Below, piece after piece: positions 63,199-64,000 of a stretch of DNA of 64,000 bases (positions are counted from its first letter, which is position 1; the number at the start of each line of letters is the position of its first letter). The notes beneath the pieces were generated by a model that ran no database searches, was not told the origin of the DNA, and saw only the letters and a program-made list of their open reading frames with translations. Source of the stretch: Candidatus Hebobacterum abditum (lineage in GTDB: Bacteria; Armatimonadota; Hebobacteria; Hebobacterales; Hebobacteraceae); contig JALGXW010000005.1 of assembly GCA_029821875.1 (NCBI GenBank), positions 1-64,000 on the forward strand. The letters are read 5' to 3'. A program made the position numbers and the translations under genes.

Positions 63199-64000
63199 TC
63201 ATGAACCGTCGGGCGCCATTACGTCGGCGATGAGCGGCTCGATCTGTAGACCCGGATAGCCCATCCGCTGGGCGAGCTCCTCCGCGTTGAACTCCTGGCC
63301 AAGGGCCCACAGCTGCCTGAGGAACTCCCCAGCCTGCGCCGAGGCGAACCAGCGCTCGCCGAACTCCTCCAGCAGCCTTCGCCGCAGCAGGACCTCCAAC
63401 ATCCACGCTCGCAGGTAGCAGGTGCAGTAGAGCCCGTCGTCGACATCGGCAAGGTAGTTCTCCGGGACCATCTGCACTCCCAGAGACTCGCCCAGGTCAT
63501 CCGCGTAGACATCCGCAAGCTCCGCTGTCGGTGCCGTTGCCGCATGTAACTTGCGCTCGTACGCAAGCCGGGCCGCCAGGCGTCGAAGGTAGTAGAGCTG
63601 GTAGAAGTGCGCGAGCCGAAGGTAGGGCTCCTGCGGTGGCATCCGCGCCACCTCCCGAAGCCACGTAGGACTGCGTAGCAGCAGGTTGAGAAGGAAGGCA
63701 TAGGCCTCCGTCACCGAGTTGTCGCCCAGCGCACGATAGGCGAAGGGTGCTGAGGACCTCGTGTGTGCGAAGTGCAGCGCGTGCCCGGCCTCGTGGAAGA
63801 GCGTGTTGTAGTCCTCCCTGCCCCCGCGCGGCATGATGACCAGTCGCACATCCGACGGGACGCGAACCGGGGAGCAGAAGGCACGGGGAGACTTGAGTGG
63901 GCGTTCCGCCGTGTCGAGGTCCAGGTTCCCGAGAGATCTCAGGCTGATCCCCAGTCCGTCCAGCGTCCGCTCCAGAGCGGGCATCAGGCACTCGCGGGGG
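63199..64000 (-). CDS. M3-like zinc metallopeptidase (C-terminal part)
   Basis: The frame is open through the right edge, so only about the last 267 residues are visible and the start is unknown. The zinc motif HEAGHALHF is near residue 69 of the visible part, and the C-terminal all-helical lobe contains LGVQMVPENYLADVDDGLY. This fits oligopeptidase F/M3-type peptidases that cleave oligopeptides in the cytosol. It converges on smc with a 27-base gap that holds only a short CGGCC-type inverted repeat. Confidence 0.75.
   Translation of the reverse strand, partial: PRECLMPALERTLDGLGISLRSLGNLDLDTAERPLKSPRAFCSPVRVPSDVRLVIMPRGGREDYNTLFHEAGHALHFAHTRSSAPFAYRALGDNSVTEAYAFLLNLLLRSPTWLREVARMPPQEPYLRLAHFYQLYYLRRLAARLAYERKLHAATAPTAELADVYADDLGESLGVQMVPENYLADVDDGLYCTCYLRAWMLEVLLRRRLLEEFGERWFASAQAGEFLRQLWALGQEFNAEELAQRMGYPGLQIEPLIADVMAPDGS

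Noticed and set aside
1-64000. tRNA, rRNA, CRISPR arrays, insertion sequences or phage genes
   Set aside because: I saw no cloverleaf-like TPsiC box, repeat-spacer pattern, transposase or integrase motif, though weak tRNA genes could be missed by eye.

Overview
The window is about 64 kb of G+C-rich (roughly 65% by eye), densely coded bacterial DNA. There is no tRNA, rRNA, insertion sequence, phage or CRISPR array. A diderm bacterium is suggested by an outer-membrane type polysaccharide exporter (Wza/SLBB) next to proteins with triple SLH anchors. Many secreted beta-helix, sulfatase and DUF4091/GH123-like proteins, an Rnf complex in the order C-D-G-E-A-B, and frequent GTG/TTG starts fit an uncultured Armatimonadota-like or related terrabacterial lineage with an anaerobic or facultative, glycan-centred life. 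That placement is inference.

Layout. 1-5.4 kb: two secreted glycan-related proteins on the minus strand that share an almost identical C-terminal module. 5.7-10.1 kb: a minus-strand pterin/folate operon (FAD oxidoreductase, pterin-carbinolamine dehydratase, FolM-like SDR, folB, folK, folE, THEP1-type NTPase). 10.4-19.3 kb: ADP-ribosylglycohydrolase, two sulfatase-fold proteins (one with Thr at the nucleophile position), two secreted beta-helix proteins and an endonuclease/exonuclease/phosphatase-family membrane protein. 19.4-27.6 kb: a possible ADP-ribosyltransferase-like protein, an aldo/keto reductase with a degenerate tetrad, a radical SAM/HhH protein of the DNA modification/repair type, an FAD-dependent oxidoreductase, a Gfo/Idh/MocA protein, panB and an exported phosphodiester-glycosidase-like protein. 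28.0-29.4 kb: two small membrane/helical paralogues and a flavin reductase.

29.7-50.0 kb: a Wzx/Wzy-type exopolysaccharide locus (Wza, Wzc, FlaA1/CapD-like dehydratase, flippase, polymerase, GT4-phosphoglycosyltransferase fusion, FemAB/GNAT-like protein, DegT aminotransferase, VanZ-phosphoglycosyltransferase fusion). It is bracketed by two inward-facing, paralogous SLH-anchored DUF4091 proteins. 50.4-57.3 kb: apbE converging on an rnfCDGEAB operon headed by a short RseC-like protein; ApbE would attach FMN to RnfD and RnfG. 57.6-64 kb: an MFS transporter, a VOC protein, smc and the C-terminal part of an M3-like metallopeptidase cut by the window edge.

The most notable signals are the bracketed surface-glycan locus with Ig-like repeat number differing between the two flanking proteins (exactly 300-nt periods, four copies against one), the duplicated C-terminal module at 1-5 kb, the candidate ART-like protein with a probably leaderless transcript, the degenerate aldo/keto reductase, and the minimal RseC-like protein with a Cys-lacking RnfB cluster in the Rnf operon.
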